Below are positions 8,006-16,518 of a stretch of 32,943 nucleotides of DNA, piece by piece. A program made the translations under genes and the position numbers. The stretch is from Variovorax sp. WDL1 (lineage in GTDB: Bacteria; Pseudomonadota; Gammaproteobacteria; Burkholderiales; Burkholderiaceae_C). Each line of letters begins with the position of its first letter. Position 1 is the stretch's first letter. The stretch covers positions 1 through 32,943 of the forward strand of contig NZ_LMTS01000238.1 of NCBI RefSeq assembly GCF_001541225.1. The letters are read 5' to 3'. The notes below the pieces were generated by a model. That model saw only the letters and a list, made by a program, of their open reading frames with translations. It ran no database searches and was not told the DNA's origin.

Positions 8006-10774
8006 ATGACAACTGGTGATTTCGTCGTGGTCAGGAACGGCGCGGGGCAGTATTCCATCTGGCCCTACGGGAAGGCTATTCCTTCGGGATGGTCTGTGCA
8101 GTCCTGTGCGAGGGCAAGGGAGGCTTGCTTAGCCTACGTGCGAGACAACTGGCCTAAGCCGACACTCGCAAGCGCGCATCGGGCGAGTCCGGCGATACCC
8201 CGATCCTGGTCGGCGGTGCATGAGGAACGCGGCACGGATAGCTTCAAGTGCCCCATCGAGGGTGATTCGGAAACTTCTCCCCTCATCGATGTGCCTGGTG
8301 AGCTCTCACCGACGCATTGTGTGCATGAGCTTTTTGAAAGATGGGTAGACAGGCAGCCCGATGCCGCAGCGGTGACGCAAGGGCAGCTAAGTCTGAGCTA
8401 CGAGGACCTGGAGAAGCGCTCCAATCAGTTGGCCCACCATCTACGGGATCTTGGCGCAGCTTCAGATTGTCTGATCACCGTGTGCCTTGACGCCAGCGTG
8501 GATTTGGTGGTCACCTTGATGGCAATTCTCAAAGCCGGAAGCGCGTACTTGCCGATAGACCCCGCCTTTCCCCCTGCGCGGATCGAACACATCGTCAAAG
8601 ATAGTGGCAGTCGCATTGTCGTTACGACGAGCCGCTACGCAGCTCTTTTGGGTGACCGCTGTCAGATGATTCGCCTCGATAGTGATCGCGAGCTGCTGGT
8701 GACGCTACCGCTAGCTCGCTTGCCCGCCGTGGCGACTTCCCAGCACCTGGCGTATTGCATGTACACATCCGGCTCCACGGGAAACCCGAAGGGTGTACTG
8801 ATCTCGCATGAGTCAATTGTCAATTTGTTGGGAGACTGGAACCGGCGGCTGCCGGTTGGCAGGCACGATTGTTTTGCATTCTGGACGTCATATGTCTTTG
8901 ATGTCTCAGTGTGGGAGTTGTTACTGCCTCTCACCAACGGGGCTAGCTTGGCCGTCGCACCGGAGAGAATTCGTCTCGATCCCGCCCGTCAGCTGGCATG
9001 GGCGGCGGAAGCGGGTGTCAGCACGGCATATATTCCGCCACATCTCGCTAGACAGCTGCCGGAGCTAATGAGTACGGGAAATCAGCTTCCACAGAAGCTT
9101 CTATTCGGCGTCGAACCTCTGAGCACTCGCGTGCTTGCTTGCCTGCCAACTGAGACGCGAATGTGTAATGGCTATGGTCCAACAGAGACCACCGTGTACT
9201 CCACCCTCTGCATGGAAATTCCCCGCAATGCAGATGGCATTGTCCCCATCGGGCGCCCGATTGCGGACACGCAGGTTCATGTCCTTGACAGCGATCTGAT
9301 GCCTGTGCCGATCGGCATTTCGGGTGAGCTTTATATAGGAGGTGTGGGGCTGGCTCGTGGCTACCTCAACCAGCCAGCCCTCACGGCCGAGAGGTTCATT
9401 CCCAATCCGTTTGGCGAGCCTGGCAGCCGGCTTTATCGAACCGGTGACAGTGTCAAGCTTTTGCCAGACGGGCAACTCCTGTTTTTGGGGCGGGACGATG
9501 GTCAGGTAAAGATCCGTGGTGTGCGAGTGGAAATCGGGGAGATTGAGGCAGTTCTGATGACCCACAGCGCTGTGCGAGAGGCTGTTGCGATTGCCCAAGG
9601 GGATGCAACAACAGGAAAGCGACTTTGGGCATTTATCGTACCTAGGCCGAACGCGGCCGTGACGGTGGAGGATTTGCGCCAGTGGGTAAAAGATCGTCTA
9701 CCACGAGCATACATACCGGCGAGCTGGAAGATATTGTCAAGCGTTCCTAGAACCAGCAATGGGAAAGTAGATCGCCAAGTCTTGATTGAAACCCATATGA
9801 CCAGCACAAAAGTTGCCGCAACAATGCAGGCGTCGCTGGAAGCGACGCTACTGACCATATGGGCCGAACTTCTGGGACAGCGCGATGTAGGGATTCAGGA
9901 TGACTTCTTCGACCTCGACGGTGATTTGCAGTTCGCTATCGACGCGATCGACCAGATCGGAGAGCGATTGAGCTACCACGTCTCACTGGAAAAGTTCTTC
10001 GAGCTGCGAACGATTAGCCGGTTGGCATCCTTCATTGGAACACCCGCTGGTACCGTTGCTAGCAATGCAACGCCTCTTATCGCTATCAACTCCGCGGCAC
10101 CGTGCGCACTATATGTTGTTCCTGGCCTTGGGCTGAACTCCAACTGGTTCTTTCCTTTAGCGCGGAAGCTGAGCGGTCAGGTCCAAGTTCTTTGTTTCGA
10201 GCCCGGCGCCGCACAAATCGGCGCTCATCAAACGAGCATCGCCGCAATCGCCGCTGACTATGCAAGATCTATAGAAGAGCGGACCCCGACGAGGGCTGTC
10301 ACTATGGCCGGACATTCGTACGGCGGCGCTGTTGCTTTCGAAACAGCACGGCTTCTCCAGCGCAATGGTAGAGACGTTGAACTCTGGCTACTGGACAGTT
10401 CCCTGGTTGCAGCGGTCAGCAAAGTGAAGCCACTCGCAATGGAGGCGGATCTGCAGCGGTTCTCGCTTCTTCGTTGGCACCGAGCCTTACCGTCGATGGA
10501 AGGATTGGCCGCACGCCAAATCCGAGGCTATGTGGCGTACAAGCCCTCAGGCACCTTCGGTGGAAGTGTTGTCGCCGTCTTGGCGGAGCAGGGGCTTGCG
10601 GCCGGCGGTTTGCTGCAGGTCAAGCAGGATGCATTGAAGCGGTGGGTTGGCGAGCCGGTGAAGTGGATCGATGTGCCGGGCAGTCATTTCTCGCTGCTCG
10701 CCCCGGAGAACGTGAATCATTTGGCTACGGCAATGATTAATGAATTTCAGATGAAATTGGAGAGTGCAGCATGA
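8006..10774 (+). CDS. NRPS with MbtH-A-PCP-TE architecture; PCP serine replaced
   Basis: The 922-residue protein has four parts and no condensation domain. Residues 1-52 are an MbtH-like segment (QYSIWP, then GW, then W49), normally a separate adenylation partner. Residues about 104-605 are an adenylation domain with YTSGSTGNPKG, FDVSVWE, NGYGPTETT, GELYIGG, YRTGD and NGKVDRQ. Residues about 615-685 are a carrier fold, but DDFFDLDGDLQFAIDAI has Leu641 where Ser is required. Residues about 700-915 are a thioesterase with GHSYGG (Ser771), an Asp in LLDSS and GSHFSLL. My by-eye specificity code is about DVWYLGGVYK, which matches no standard code I know. It probably activates one amino acid. The gene overlaps the N-oxygenase start by four bases. 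Confidence 0.9.
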   Translation: MTTGDFVVVRNGAGQYSIWPYGKAIPSGWSVQSCARAREACLAYVRDNWPKPTLASAHRASPAIPRSWSAVHEERGTDSFKCPIEGDSETSPLIDVPGELSPTHCVHELFERWVDRQPDAAAVTQGQLSLSYEDLEKRSNQLAHHLRDLGAASDCLITVCLDASVDLVVTLMAILKAGSAYLPIDPAFPPARIEHIVKDSGSRIVVTTSRYAALLGDRCQMIRLDSDRELLVTLPLARLPAVATSQHLAYCMYTSGSTGNPKGVLISHESIVNLLGDWNRRLPVGRHDCFAFWTSYVFDVSVWELLLPLTNGASLAVAPERIRLDPARQLAWAAEAGVSTAYIPPHLARQLPELMSTGNQLPQKLLFGVEPLSTRVLACLPTETRMCNGYGPTETTVYSTLCMEIPRNADGIVPIGRPIADTQVHVLDSDLMPVPIGISGELYIGGVGLARGYLNQPALTAERFIPNPFGEPGSRLYRTGDSVKLLPDGQLLFLGRDDGQVKIRGVRVEIGEIEAVLMTHSAVREAVAIAQGDATTGKRLWAFIVPRPNAAVTVEDLRQWVKDRLPRAYIPASWKILSSVPRTSNGKVDRQVLIETHMTSTKVAATMQASLEATLLTIWAELLGQRDVGIQDDFFDLDGDLQFAIDAIDQIGERLSYHVSLEKFFELRTISRLASFIGTPAGTVASNATPLIAINSAAPCALYVVPGLGLNSNWFFPLARKLSGQVQVLCFEPGAAQIGAHQTSIAAIAADYARSIEERTPTRAVTMAGHSYGGAVAFETARLLQRNGRDVELWLLDSSLVAAVSKVKPLAMEADLQRFSLLRWHRALPSMEGLAARQIRGYVAYKPSGTFGGSVVAVLAEQGLAAGGLLQVKQDALKRWVGEPVKWIDVPGSHFSLLAPENVNHLATAMINEFQMKLESAA

Positions 10775-11757
10775 TCAATAAACAGATTGGCACGAGCCAG
10801 CAGAAATCGCAGCGTGCGAGTGCGCCAAGCGATGAGCCATTTGATGACTGGCTATCCCGCTCGGCAGTCAGAGCAAAGCCGTCGCTTACGGACTTCGAGT
10901 TTGCTGGCGATACCGCTGAACTGAGGGGGATTAGGTGGTTCGTCTTGGGGCGGGAAGATGAACTGCTTAGCCATCGGTTGATCGCAGGTTGCAGCGTTGA
11001 TCTCAAAAACAGCCTATATGCGGCCAGACTGGCTCACTTTCTAGAAGAGGTCGCACTTGCTGAGACCCGGGTCATCAATGTCGCAGTGCAGGTTATTTCC
11101 GAGAATCGGTTGAGCAAATACTTTTCGAGTCAGGTTGCATTGGAGGCGCTCAAGCTTTATACGGATGAGGGATATCACGCTTACTTCTCAGCGAGTGCGG
11201 CGATGAAGATCCGAAAAGCATTTGGACTAACAGCAGACATGTCCAGTGGCGTCAAAGTCCGCGCCATAGAGACATTGATGTCATCTATACCACCTGAATG
11301 GAAAGATAGAGCTTGGTTCATGGTTGGATTCGTGGGGGAAACCATGATTTCCAAGGAAATCATGGAGATTATGCGCAGTACTGGGGTGTCCGTGATGCAA
11401 TCCATGTTGCTTGCGCACCTAGAGGACGAGTGGGTGCATTCCCGATATGTCATCCGGTTGTTTGAGCTTATGTGGCCGAAACTGGACGAAGAGGCCAAAG
11501 AGAATCTTGGCACCTTGCTACCCCAGATTTTTCTTGCGTACCATGTTTCAGATGATGTGTTTTACAATCAGGTGCTCACGCTACTAGGTGTGCCGGAAGA
11601 TGATGTAAAAGAGATCGTTGCTGATGCCTTTACCTCAGAGAGCCATATACGAAGGACATCGAATGCTTGTGGAGCAGCCTTTAAAGTTCTCGAGAGATGC
11701 GGCGTATTTGAGAGCAAAGCGATCCGCAGCGCGTTTGTACGCGCCAAGCTACTGTGA
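10771..11757 (+). CDS. AurF-family diiron N-oxygenase
   Basis: The 328-residue protein carries all seven expected iron ligands of AurF-type arylamine/amine N-oxygenases: Glu98, Glu133 and His136 (DEGYH), Glu190 (FVGET), then His216, Glu220 and His223 (LAHLEDEWVH). The spacings of 35, 3, 57, 26, 4 and 3 residues closely match those known for AurF. Relatives oxidise amines to hydroxylamines, nitroso or nitro groups; HamC of the fragin pathway and MgoC of the mgo cluster are AurF homologues beside an NRPS. Its ATG overlaps the NRPS stop (ATGA), so the two are translationally coupled and probably work on the same substrate. This gene appears intact despite the decay upstream. An untranslated tail without a clear terminator follows. 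Confidence 0.87.
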   Translation: MINKQIGTSQQKSQRASAPSDEPFDDWLSRSAVRAKPSLTDFEFAGDTAELRGIRWFVLGREDELLSHRLIAGCSVDLKNSLYAARLAHFLEEVALAETRVINVAVQVISENRLSKYFSSQVALEALKLYTDEGYHAYFSASAAMKIRKAFGLTADMSSGVKVRAIETLMSSIPPEWKDRAWFMVGFVGETMISKEIMEIMRSTGVSVMQSMLLAHLEDEWVHSRYVIRLFELMWPKLDEEAKENLGTLLPQIFLAYHVSDDVFYNQVLTLLGVPEDDVKEIVADAFTSESHIRRTSNACGAAFKVLERCGVFESKAIRSAFVRAKLL

Positions 11758-11886
11758 CTTCACCTGCAATGTGGATACAAACCTCCGCAGCTTTCCGCAG
11801 CCATTGCAAGAGCATGCTTAGGTTCAAACTCGCATTCCATCACCAAGAGCGCGGCCCGAGCCGTAGAACCGGCTCGCCGAGAGTCC

Positions 11887-13485
11887 TCACCCAGGCTGGT
11901 ACTGGTACAGCCAGGTCTCCGTCAGTGTCTGGTCGCCGTTCTTGAGGTAGAGCCGCATATCCACCGGCTCCATGCCCTCGGCCGTGAAGTCGAACTGCGC
12001 GCGCCAGTGGCCCGGCACGCCGTTGGGCACCGCCTCGGCAAAGATGTAGGAGAACTTGCCGCGCGAGGCCGTGAGGACCAGCTCGGGCTTGACGCCGAAG
12101 GGAATGGCTTCGAGCGGCTTGCCGATGAACTCCACCATGAACTTGCGCACCCCCGCAGGGCGCTGCGTACCCGGCTCGCCGCCACGGCCCAGGCGGGTGG
12201 CGATGCAGCGCGCCAGCGGCGACGGGAAGGGCTCCTGGTCGGTCCAGTGCAGCCGGTACTTGAGCTGGTAGCTGGCACCGGCCTTGGCCGGCGCCTTGGG
12301 CACCCAGCAGGCCAGGATGTTGTCGTGGATCTCGTCATCCGTCGGGATCTCGATCAGCTGGACCGAGCCCTCGCCCCAGTCGCCCTGCGGCTCCACCCAG
12401 AGGCTGGGCCGCTTCTCGTAGAGCACGCCGTCCTGGTAGTGGTCGAAGTTGCGGTCGCGCTGCAGCAGGCCGAAGCCGCGCGGGCGCGTGTCGCTGAAGG
12501 CCGAGGCGCGTGTCTGCGTGGGGTTGTTGAGCGGGCGCCAGATGCGCTCGCCCGCACCGTTCCAGATCGCGAGGCCGTCGGAGTCGTGTACCTCGGGCCG
12601 CCAGTCGATGGCGGTCGGCTTGACGGTCTCGCCATACCAGAACATCGAGGTCAGCGGCACCAGCCCGAGGCGGCCGACGTCGCGGCGCAGGAAGAGGCGC
12701 GCCTCGATGTCCATCAGAACCGCCTTGGTCCGCTGCATCACGAACTTGTAGGCGCCAGTGATGCTGGGGCCTTCGAGCAGGGCATACACCGTCATGGTGT
12801 TGGCGTCGGGGGTGGCCGGGGGCTCGAAATAGAAGCGGGTGAAGTTGGGAAACTCTTCCGGCCGGTCGGGCATGGCCGCGTCGAGCGCGATGCCGCGCGC
12901 CGACAGCCCGTACTGGTAGAGCTCGCCGATGGCACGGAAGTAGGAGGCGCCGAGGAAGGCGACCCAGTCGTTGGTCTGCCAGGCCAGCTTCTTCTGGTCG
13001 CCCAGGCGGCTTTCCTGCAGCCGGAAGCCGGCGAAGCCGGCGCCCTCGCGCAGCTGGCGCGCGGGGCTGTCCGCCGGCATCGTGAAATAGGCGCTGTCAT
13101 AGAGGATCTCGCGCGCGAAGCCGTCGCCGCTGGCAGCCTCCGTCACGTACATGTGGACCGGCGCCTGGAAGTAGCGGCCCAGATGGAAGAAGGTGACGGG
13201 GAACTGGCCTGGGCCATCGCGGAAGACCGCGAGATCGGGGTTGTACTTGATCTTGCCGTGCGCGTCGTAGTCGATGCGCTGCAGCACTTCGGGGGGCAGG
13301 GAGGTGTCGGCCACGTAGGGTCGAGCCCCGAGCGCCTTGGCTTCGGTAACAAGACGTTCGAAAGAGAAAGGACGGGGTTGGCTGAGCTTGATTCCCCCTG
13401 CCGCGAGAGCATCTGCAGGGAATCCGAGGGCGGCCAGCGCCATCGAGGCGCCACCGGCGGTGAGGAGTGAACGGCGATCAATCAT
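11887..13485 (-). CDS. opgD: Periplasmic glucan biosynthesis protein OpgD/OpgG family
   Basis: This 532-residue protein starts with a twin-arginine signal (MIDRRSLLTAGG followed by a hydrophobic stretch ending ADALAAG), which is typical of OpgD (MdoD). The mature part shows the family blocks FSFERLVTEAKALGARPY, QFPVTFFHLGRYFQAPVHMY, the segment around GASYFRAIGELYQYGLSARG, LTSMFWYGE, PRGFGLLQRDRNFDHYQD and the C-terminal Ig-like region. OpgD acts in the periplasm on osmoregulated periplasmic glucan backbones, which protect against low osmolarity. The start at 13485 is chosen because it begins the Tat signal; the open frame extends to 13575 without such a feature. No opgH is in the window. Confidence 0.92.
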   Translation of the reverse strand: MIDRRSLLTAGGASMALAALGFPADALAAGGIKLSQPRPFSFERLVTEAKALGARPYVADTSLPPEVLQRIDYDAHGKIKYNPDLAVFRDGPGQFPVTFFHLGRYFQAPVHMYVTEAASGDGFAREILYDSAYFTMPADSPARQLREGAGFAGFRLQESRLGDQKKLAWQTNDWVAFLGASYFRAIGELYQYGLSARGIALDAAMPDRPEEFPNFTRFYFEPPATPDANTMTVYALLEGPSITGAYKFVMQRTKAVLMDIEARLFLRRDVGRLGLVPLTSMFWYGETVKPTAIDWRPEVHDSDGLAIWNGAGERIWRPLNNPTQTRASAFSDTRPRGFGLLQRDRNFDHYQDGVLYEKRPSLWVEPQGDWGEGSVQLIEIPTDDEIHDNILACWVPKAPAKAGASYQLKYRLHWTDQEPFPSPLARCIATRLGRGGEPGTQRPAGVRKFMVEFIGKPLEAIPFGVKPELVLTASRGKFSYIFAEAVPNGVPGHWRAQFDFTAEGMEPVDMRLYLKNGDQTLTETWLYQYQPG

Positions 13486-13581
13486 CGGCCAACATGGTAA
13501 CGAGGCTCGGACCGGCACCCCGTAGGCGGAAGGCGCAAGCCCCAGGCCACGCCGGGGGCCTTGTCCTACGATCACGGATCC

Positions 13582-13594
13582 AATTCGAAAGCAA
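13582..13594 (+). promoter_or_regulatory. Ada-box-like operator
   Basis: AAT-TCGAAA-GCAA reproduces the A-box (AAT), six-base spacer and B-box (GCAA) known for methylated Ada binding in E. coli. It lies 77 bases before the chosen ada start codon, in a position suited to activation. It supports autoregulation of the ada operon in response to DNA methylation. A short motif can occur by chance. Confidence 0.5.
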
Positions 13595-13670
13595 GACCCG
13601 GAGTGCGCATGCGGAGGCCGATCTCCAGAATCCGGCGCATCGATCCATGAATGCCCCGAAAGGACTTGTG

Positions 13671-14756
13671 ATGAACATGATGAGCAACCCCAACGAGATC
13701 CGTGCCCTCCGGACCGCGAGCGACCCGCGCTGGGCGGCGGTGGTCGCGCGCGAGACCGCGGCCGACGGGCGGTTCTTCTATTCGGTACGCAGCACCGGCG
13801 TGTACTGCCGGCCGTCCTGCGGGGCGCGCCAGCCGCGTCCGGAGAACGTGGCCTTCCACGCGACAGCTGCCGATGCGGAACGTGCGGGCTTCCGGCCCTG
13901 CAGGCGCTGCAAGCCGGACCAGCCGGCGCGTGCCGCGCAGCAGGCGGCCCAGGTGGCCGAGCTGTGCCGCTTCATCGAGAACGCCGACGAGACGCCAACG
14001 CTCGGCGCACTGGCCGAGCGCGCGGGGCTCAGCAGCTTTCACCTCCATCGGATCTTCAAGGAAGTCACGGGGCTCACGCCCAAGGCCTACGCCGCTGCAC
14101 ATCGTGACCGGCGCGTGCGCGAAGCGCTGGGGCGCGGCGGGAGCGTGACGGACGCGATCTACGACGCCGGCTACAACTCCAACGGCCGCTTCTACGAGCG
14201 CTCGAACGAGGTCCTGGGCATGACGCCGACACGCTTTCGCGCGGGTGGCGCCGACACCGACATCCGCTTCGCCATCGGCCAGTGCGCGCTCGGCGCGATC
14301 CTGGTGGCGCGGAGCGAACGCGGCGTCTGCGCCATCGCGCTGGGCGACGACCCCGACGCGCTGGCGCGCGAGCTGCAGGACCGCTTTCCGCAGGCGCGGT
14401 TGATCGGCGGCGACCCGGTCTTCGAGCAACTGGTGGCGCGGGTGGTGGGCTTCGTCGAGGCACCGGGCGTGGGCTTGGACCTGCCACTGGACGTGCGCGG
14501 CACGGCCTTCCAGCAGCGCGTGTGGCAGGCGCTGCGCGACATCCCGCCGGGCAGCACGGCGAGTTATGCCGAGATTGCCGAGCGCATCGGCAGCCCCAAG
14601 GCGGTGCGCGCGGTGGCGCAGGCCTGCGGCGCCAACGCGCTGGCGGTGGCGATTCCCTGCCATCGCGTGGTGCGCAGCGACGGCGCCCTCTCGGGCTACC
14701 GCTGGGGCGTGGAGCGAAAGAGCGCACTGCTCAAGCGAGAGGCCGAGCCGGCATGA
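13671..14756 (+). CDS. ada: Bifunctional Ada: transcriptional activator and O6-methylguanine-DNA methyltransferase
   Basis: The 361-residue protein has the full Ada layout. The N-terminal zinc domain has Cys46, Cys50, Cys77 and Cys80 (GVYCRPSC and RPCRRC), where the first Cys accepts methyl groups from phosphotriesters. An AraC-type HTH follows (residues about 90-185, with FHLHRIFKEVTGLTPKAY). The C-terminal suicide methyltransferase has Cys330 in IPCHRVV. It repairs alkylated DNA and activates its own operon. The start at 13671 is preferred because AAAGGA lies just upstream; an in-frame ATG at 13647 and one at 13680 are alternatives. Its stop overlaps the next gene (ATGA), so the three repair genes form one operon. 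Confidence 0.95.
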   Translation: MNMMSNPNEIRALRTASDPRWAAVVARETAADGRFFYSVRSTGVYCRPSCGARQPRPENVAFHATAADAERAGFRPCRRCKPDQPARAAQQAAQVAELCRFIENADETPTLGALAERAGLSSFHLHRIFKEVTGLTPKAYAAAHRDRRVREALGRGGSVTDAIYDAGYNSNGRFYERSNEVLGMTPTRFRAGGADTDIRFAIGQCALGAILVARSERGVCAIALGDDPDALARELQDRFPQARLIGGDPVFEQLVARVVGFVEAPGVGLDLPLDVRGTAFQQRVWQALRDIPPGSTASYAEIAERIGSPKAVRAVAQACGANALAVAIPCHRVVRSDGALSGYRWGVERKSALLKREAEPA

Positions 14757-15436
14757 TCGACTGGGACCGCGTGGCGCTGGATCTCGATGCCGAGGGCAGC
14801 GCGCTGATCGAAGGCCTGCTGTCGCGCGGCGAGTGCGAGGCGCTCGCGGCCTTGTATCCGCTCGATCCGCTGTTCCGAAGCCGCGTGCTGATGGAGCGAC
14901 ACGGCTTCGGGCGAGGCGAATACAAGTACTTCGACTACCCGCTGCCCGAGCGGCTGGCGGGCCTGCGCGAAGAGACGTACCCGCAGCTCGCGCCGATCGC
15001 GAACCGCTGGAACGAGGCCATGGGCATCGACGTGCGCTACCCGCCGGAACACGCGGAGTTCATCGCGCGCTGCCATGCGGCGGGGCAGACGCGGCCCACG
15101 CCGCTGCTGCTGCAATACGGCGAGGGCGACTACAACTGCCTGCACCAGGATCTCTACGGCGAGCACGTGTTTCCACTGCAACTGGTGATCCTGCTGTCGG
15201 AGCCGGGCCGCGATTTCACCGGCGGGGAGTTCGTCATGACCGAGCAGCGCCCCCGCATGCAGTCGCGTCCGATGGTGCTGCCGTTGCGCCAGGGCGATGC
15301 GGCGGTGATCGCGGTGCACCATCGGCCGGTGCAGGGCACGCGCGGCGTCTATCGCGTGAACCTGCGGCATGGCGTGAGCCGGGTGCGCTCGGGGCATCGG
15401 CATACGGCGGGCATCATCTTTCACGATGCCGCCTGA
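14753..15436 (+). CDS. 2OG-Fe(II) oxygenase, ada-operon companion
   Basis: This 227-residue protein is a double-stranded beta-helix dioxygenase: LLQYGEGDYNCLHQDLYG supplies His131 and Asp133 as iron ligands, and the C-terminal RVNLRHGVSR supplies a distal His and basic residues for 2-oxoglutarate. The FPLQLVILLSEPGRDFTGGEF segment is a typical prolyl-hydroxylase-like core. It overlaps ada by four bases and alkB by eleven, so it belongs to the alkylation-repair operon. Such proteins recur beside ada in beta- and gammaproteobacteria, but the substrate is not established to my knowledge. A role in demethylating or hydroxylating a damage-related target is inference from context. Confidence 0.85.
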   Translation: MIDWDRVALDLDAEGSALIEGLLSRGECEALAALYPLDPLFRSRVLMERHGFGRGEYKYFDYPLPERLAGLREETYPQLAPIANRWNEAMGIDVRYPPEHAEFIARCHAAGQTRPTPLLLQYGEGDYNCLHQDLYGEHVFPLQLVILLSEPGRDFTGGEFVMTEQRPRMQSRPMVLPLRQGDAAVIAVHHRPVQGTRGVYRVNLRHGVSRVRSGHRHTAGIIFHDAA

Positions 15437-16097
15437 CCCCATGACGCCCGATCTCTTCGACGATCTCGACGCGCCCGTGCTGCCGGCGACGCAGCCCCTC
15501 GCGCCCGGCGCGGTGCTGCTGCGCGGCTTTGCGCGACCGCACGAAGGGCCGCTGTTGGCGGGGGTCGAAGCGGTGCTGGCGCTGGCACCGCTGCGTCATC
15601 TGGTCACGCCCGGCGGCTTTCGCATGTCGGTGGCGATGAGCAACTGCGGCCGGCTGGGCTGGGTTTCCGACCGCAGCGGCTACCGCTACGACGCGAACGA
15701 TCCCGACAGCGGCCGGCCCTGGCCCGCGATGCCCGCTGCCTTCGTCGACCTGGCTGCGGCCGCCGCGCGCGCGGGCGGCTTCGAAGGCTTTGCACCGGAC
15801 GCCTGCCTGATCAACCGCTACGAGCCCGGCACCCGGCTCTCGCTGCATCAGGATCGTGATGAAGGCAACTACGACTGGCCGATCGTCTCCGTCTCGCTCG
15901 GCCTGCCGGCCGTCTTCCTGTTCGGCGGACCGAAGCGCGCCGACAAGGCGCGACGCGTGCCGCTCGCGCACGGGGACGTGGTGGTGTGGGGCGGGCCGTC
16001 GCGCCTGCACTACCACGGAGTGCTACCGGTGAAGGAGGGCACTCATCCCGTGACGGGTGCCTGCCGCATCAACCTGACCTTTCGGCGAGCGGGCTGA
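15426..16097 (+). CDS. alkB: Alkylated DNA repair dioxygenase AlkB
   Basis: AlkB oxidatively removes methyl groups from 1-methyladenine and 3-methylcytosine using Fe(II) and 2-oxoglutarate. In this 223-residue protein the iron ligands are His141 and Asp143 (LSLHQDRDE) and His197 (RLHYHGV), and Arg214 in CRINLTFR binds 2-oxoglutarate. The SVAMSNCGRLGWVSDRSGYRY lid and the FLFGG segment are also typical. The start could be 15426 or the in-frame ATG at 15441 (MTPDLF), which resembles other AlkB starts; neither has a strong ribosome binding site, consistent with coupling to the preceding gene. Confidence 0.94.
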   Translation: MPPDPMTPDLFDDLDAPVLPATQPLAPGAVLLRGFARPHEGPLLAGVEAVLALAPLRHLVTPGGFRMSVAMSNCGRLGWVSDRSGYRYDANDPDSGRPWPAMPAAFVDLAAAAARAGGFEGFAPDACLINRYEPGTRLSLHQDRDEGNYDWPIVSVSLGLPAVFLFGGPKRADKARRVPLAHGDVVVWGGPSRLHYHGVLPVKEGTHPVTGACRINLTFRRAG

Positions 16098-16173
16098 ACG
16101 GGTGGAGAGCACGGCAATCAAGAGGCCGAAATCCTGGAAGGAATGTGGCCGACCGCCTCGACCTGATCCACGC

Positions 16174-16518
16174 TCAGGAGGCGCCAAGCAGCCTCCGCGC
16201 AAGCAAGGACTGCATGTCCCTTCGGCCATCCGCGATCACGTAGATGATCACCTGGCCGGCCGTAACGCGGTAGATCACCCGGTAGGGCTTGAAAGAGGTT
16301 TGGCGGTACTCCCTCATGCCCAATGCAATCAGTTCTTTCGGGTAGCTGCCACGTTCCGGAAAGCGCGAGAGGCTTTCGACAATTTTCAACAGCCGGTCCA
16401 ACACGCCGTTGGCCCTGGCAACGCCATCGAGGTCGGCGATGTGGTTGTGAATCGACTCCAGGTCCTGCTCGGCGCCTTCGGTGAGAAGGACTTCGAACGT
16501 CGGTGGAGCGTCTGCCAT
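16174..16518 (-). CDS. RelE/ParE-family toxin
   Basis: The 114-residue protein has the RelE/ParE plasmid-stabilisation fold pattern: VLLTEGAEQDLESIHNHIAD (two N-terminal helices), RLLKIVESLSRFPERGSYPK, then the strand-rich RQTSFKPYRVIYRVTAGQVI ending VIADGRRDMQSLLARRLL. The SFKPYRVIYRV segment is typical of ParE-like members. Its start codon shares one base with the antitoxin stop (TGATG), so expression is coupled. ParE proteins usually poison gyrase and RelE proteins cleave mRNA; the sequence does not settle which applies. Confidence 0.9.
   Translation of the reverse strand: MADAPPTFEVLLTEGAEQDLESIHNHIADLDGVARANGVLDRLLKIVESLSRFPERGSYPKELIALGMREYRQTSFKPYRVIYRVTAGQVIIYVIADGRRDMQSLLARRLLGAS

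Larger units (their letters stand above)
5400..11760. other. AT-rich biosynthetic island with NRPS and N-oxygenase (partly decayed)
   Basis: Between the regulator relic and opgD the base composition and codon use shift visibly towards A/T (codons such as GAT, AAT and ATT become common) compared with the GC-rich flanks. The genes are co-directional: truncated asparagine synthetase, truncated aminotransferase, carrier protein, MbtH-A-PCP-TE NRPS, AurF-like N-oxygenase. The last two overlap ATGA. No integrase, IS or tRNA is seen at the edges. The set implies activation of an amino acid and N-oxidation. Lesions in at least two genes and in the carrier serine suggest the pathway is no longer functional in its original form. 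Confidence 0.7.
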
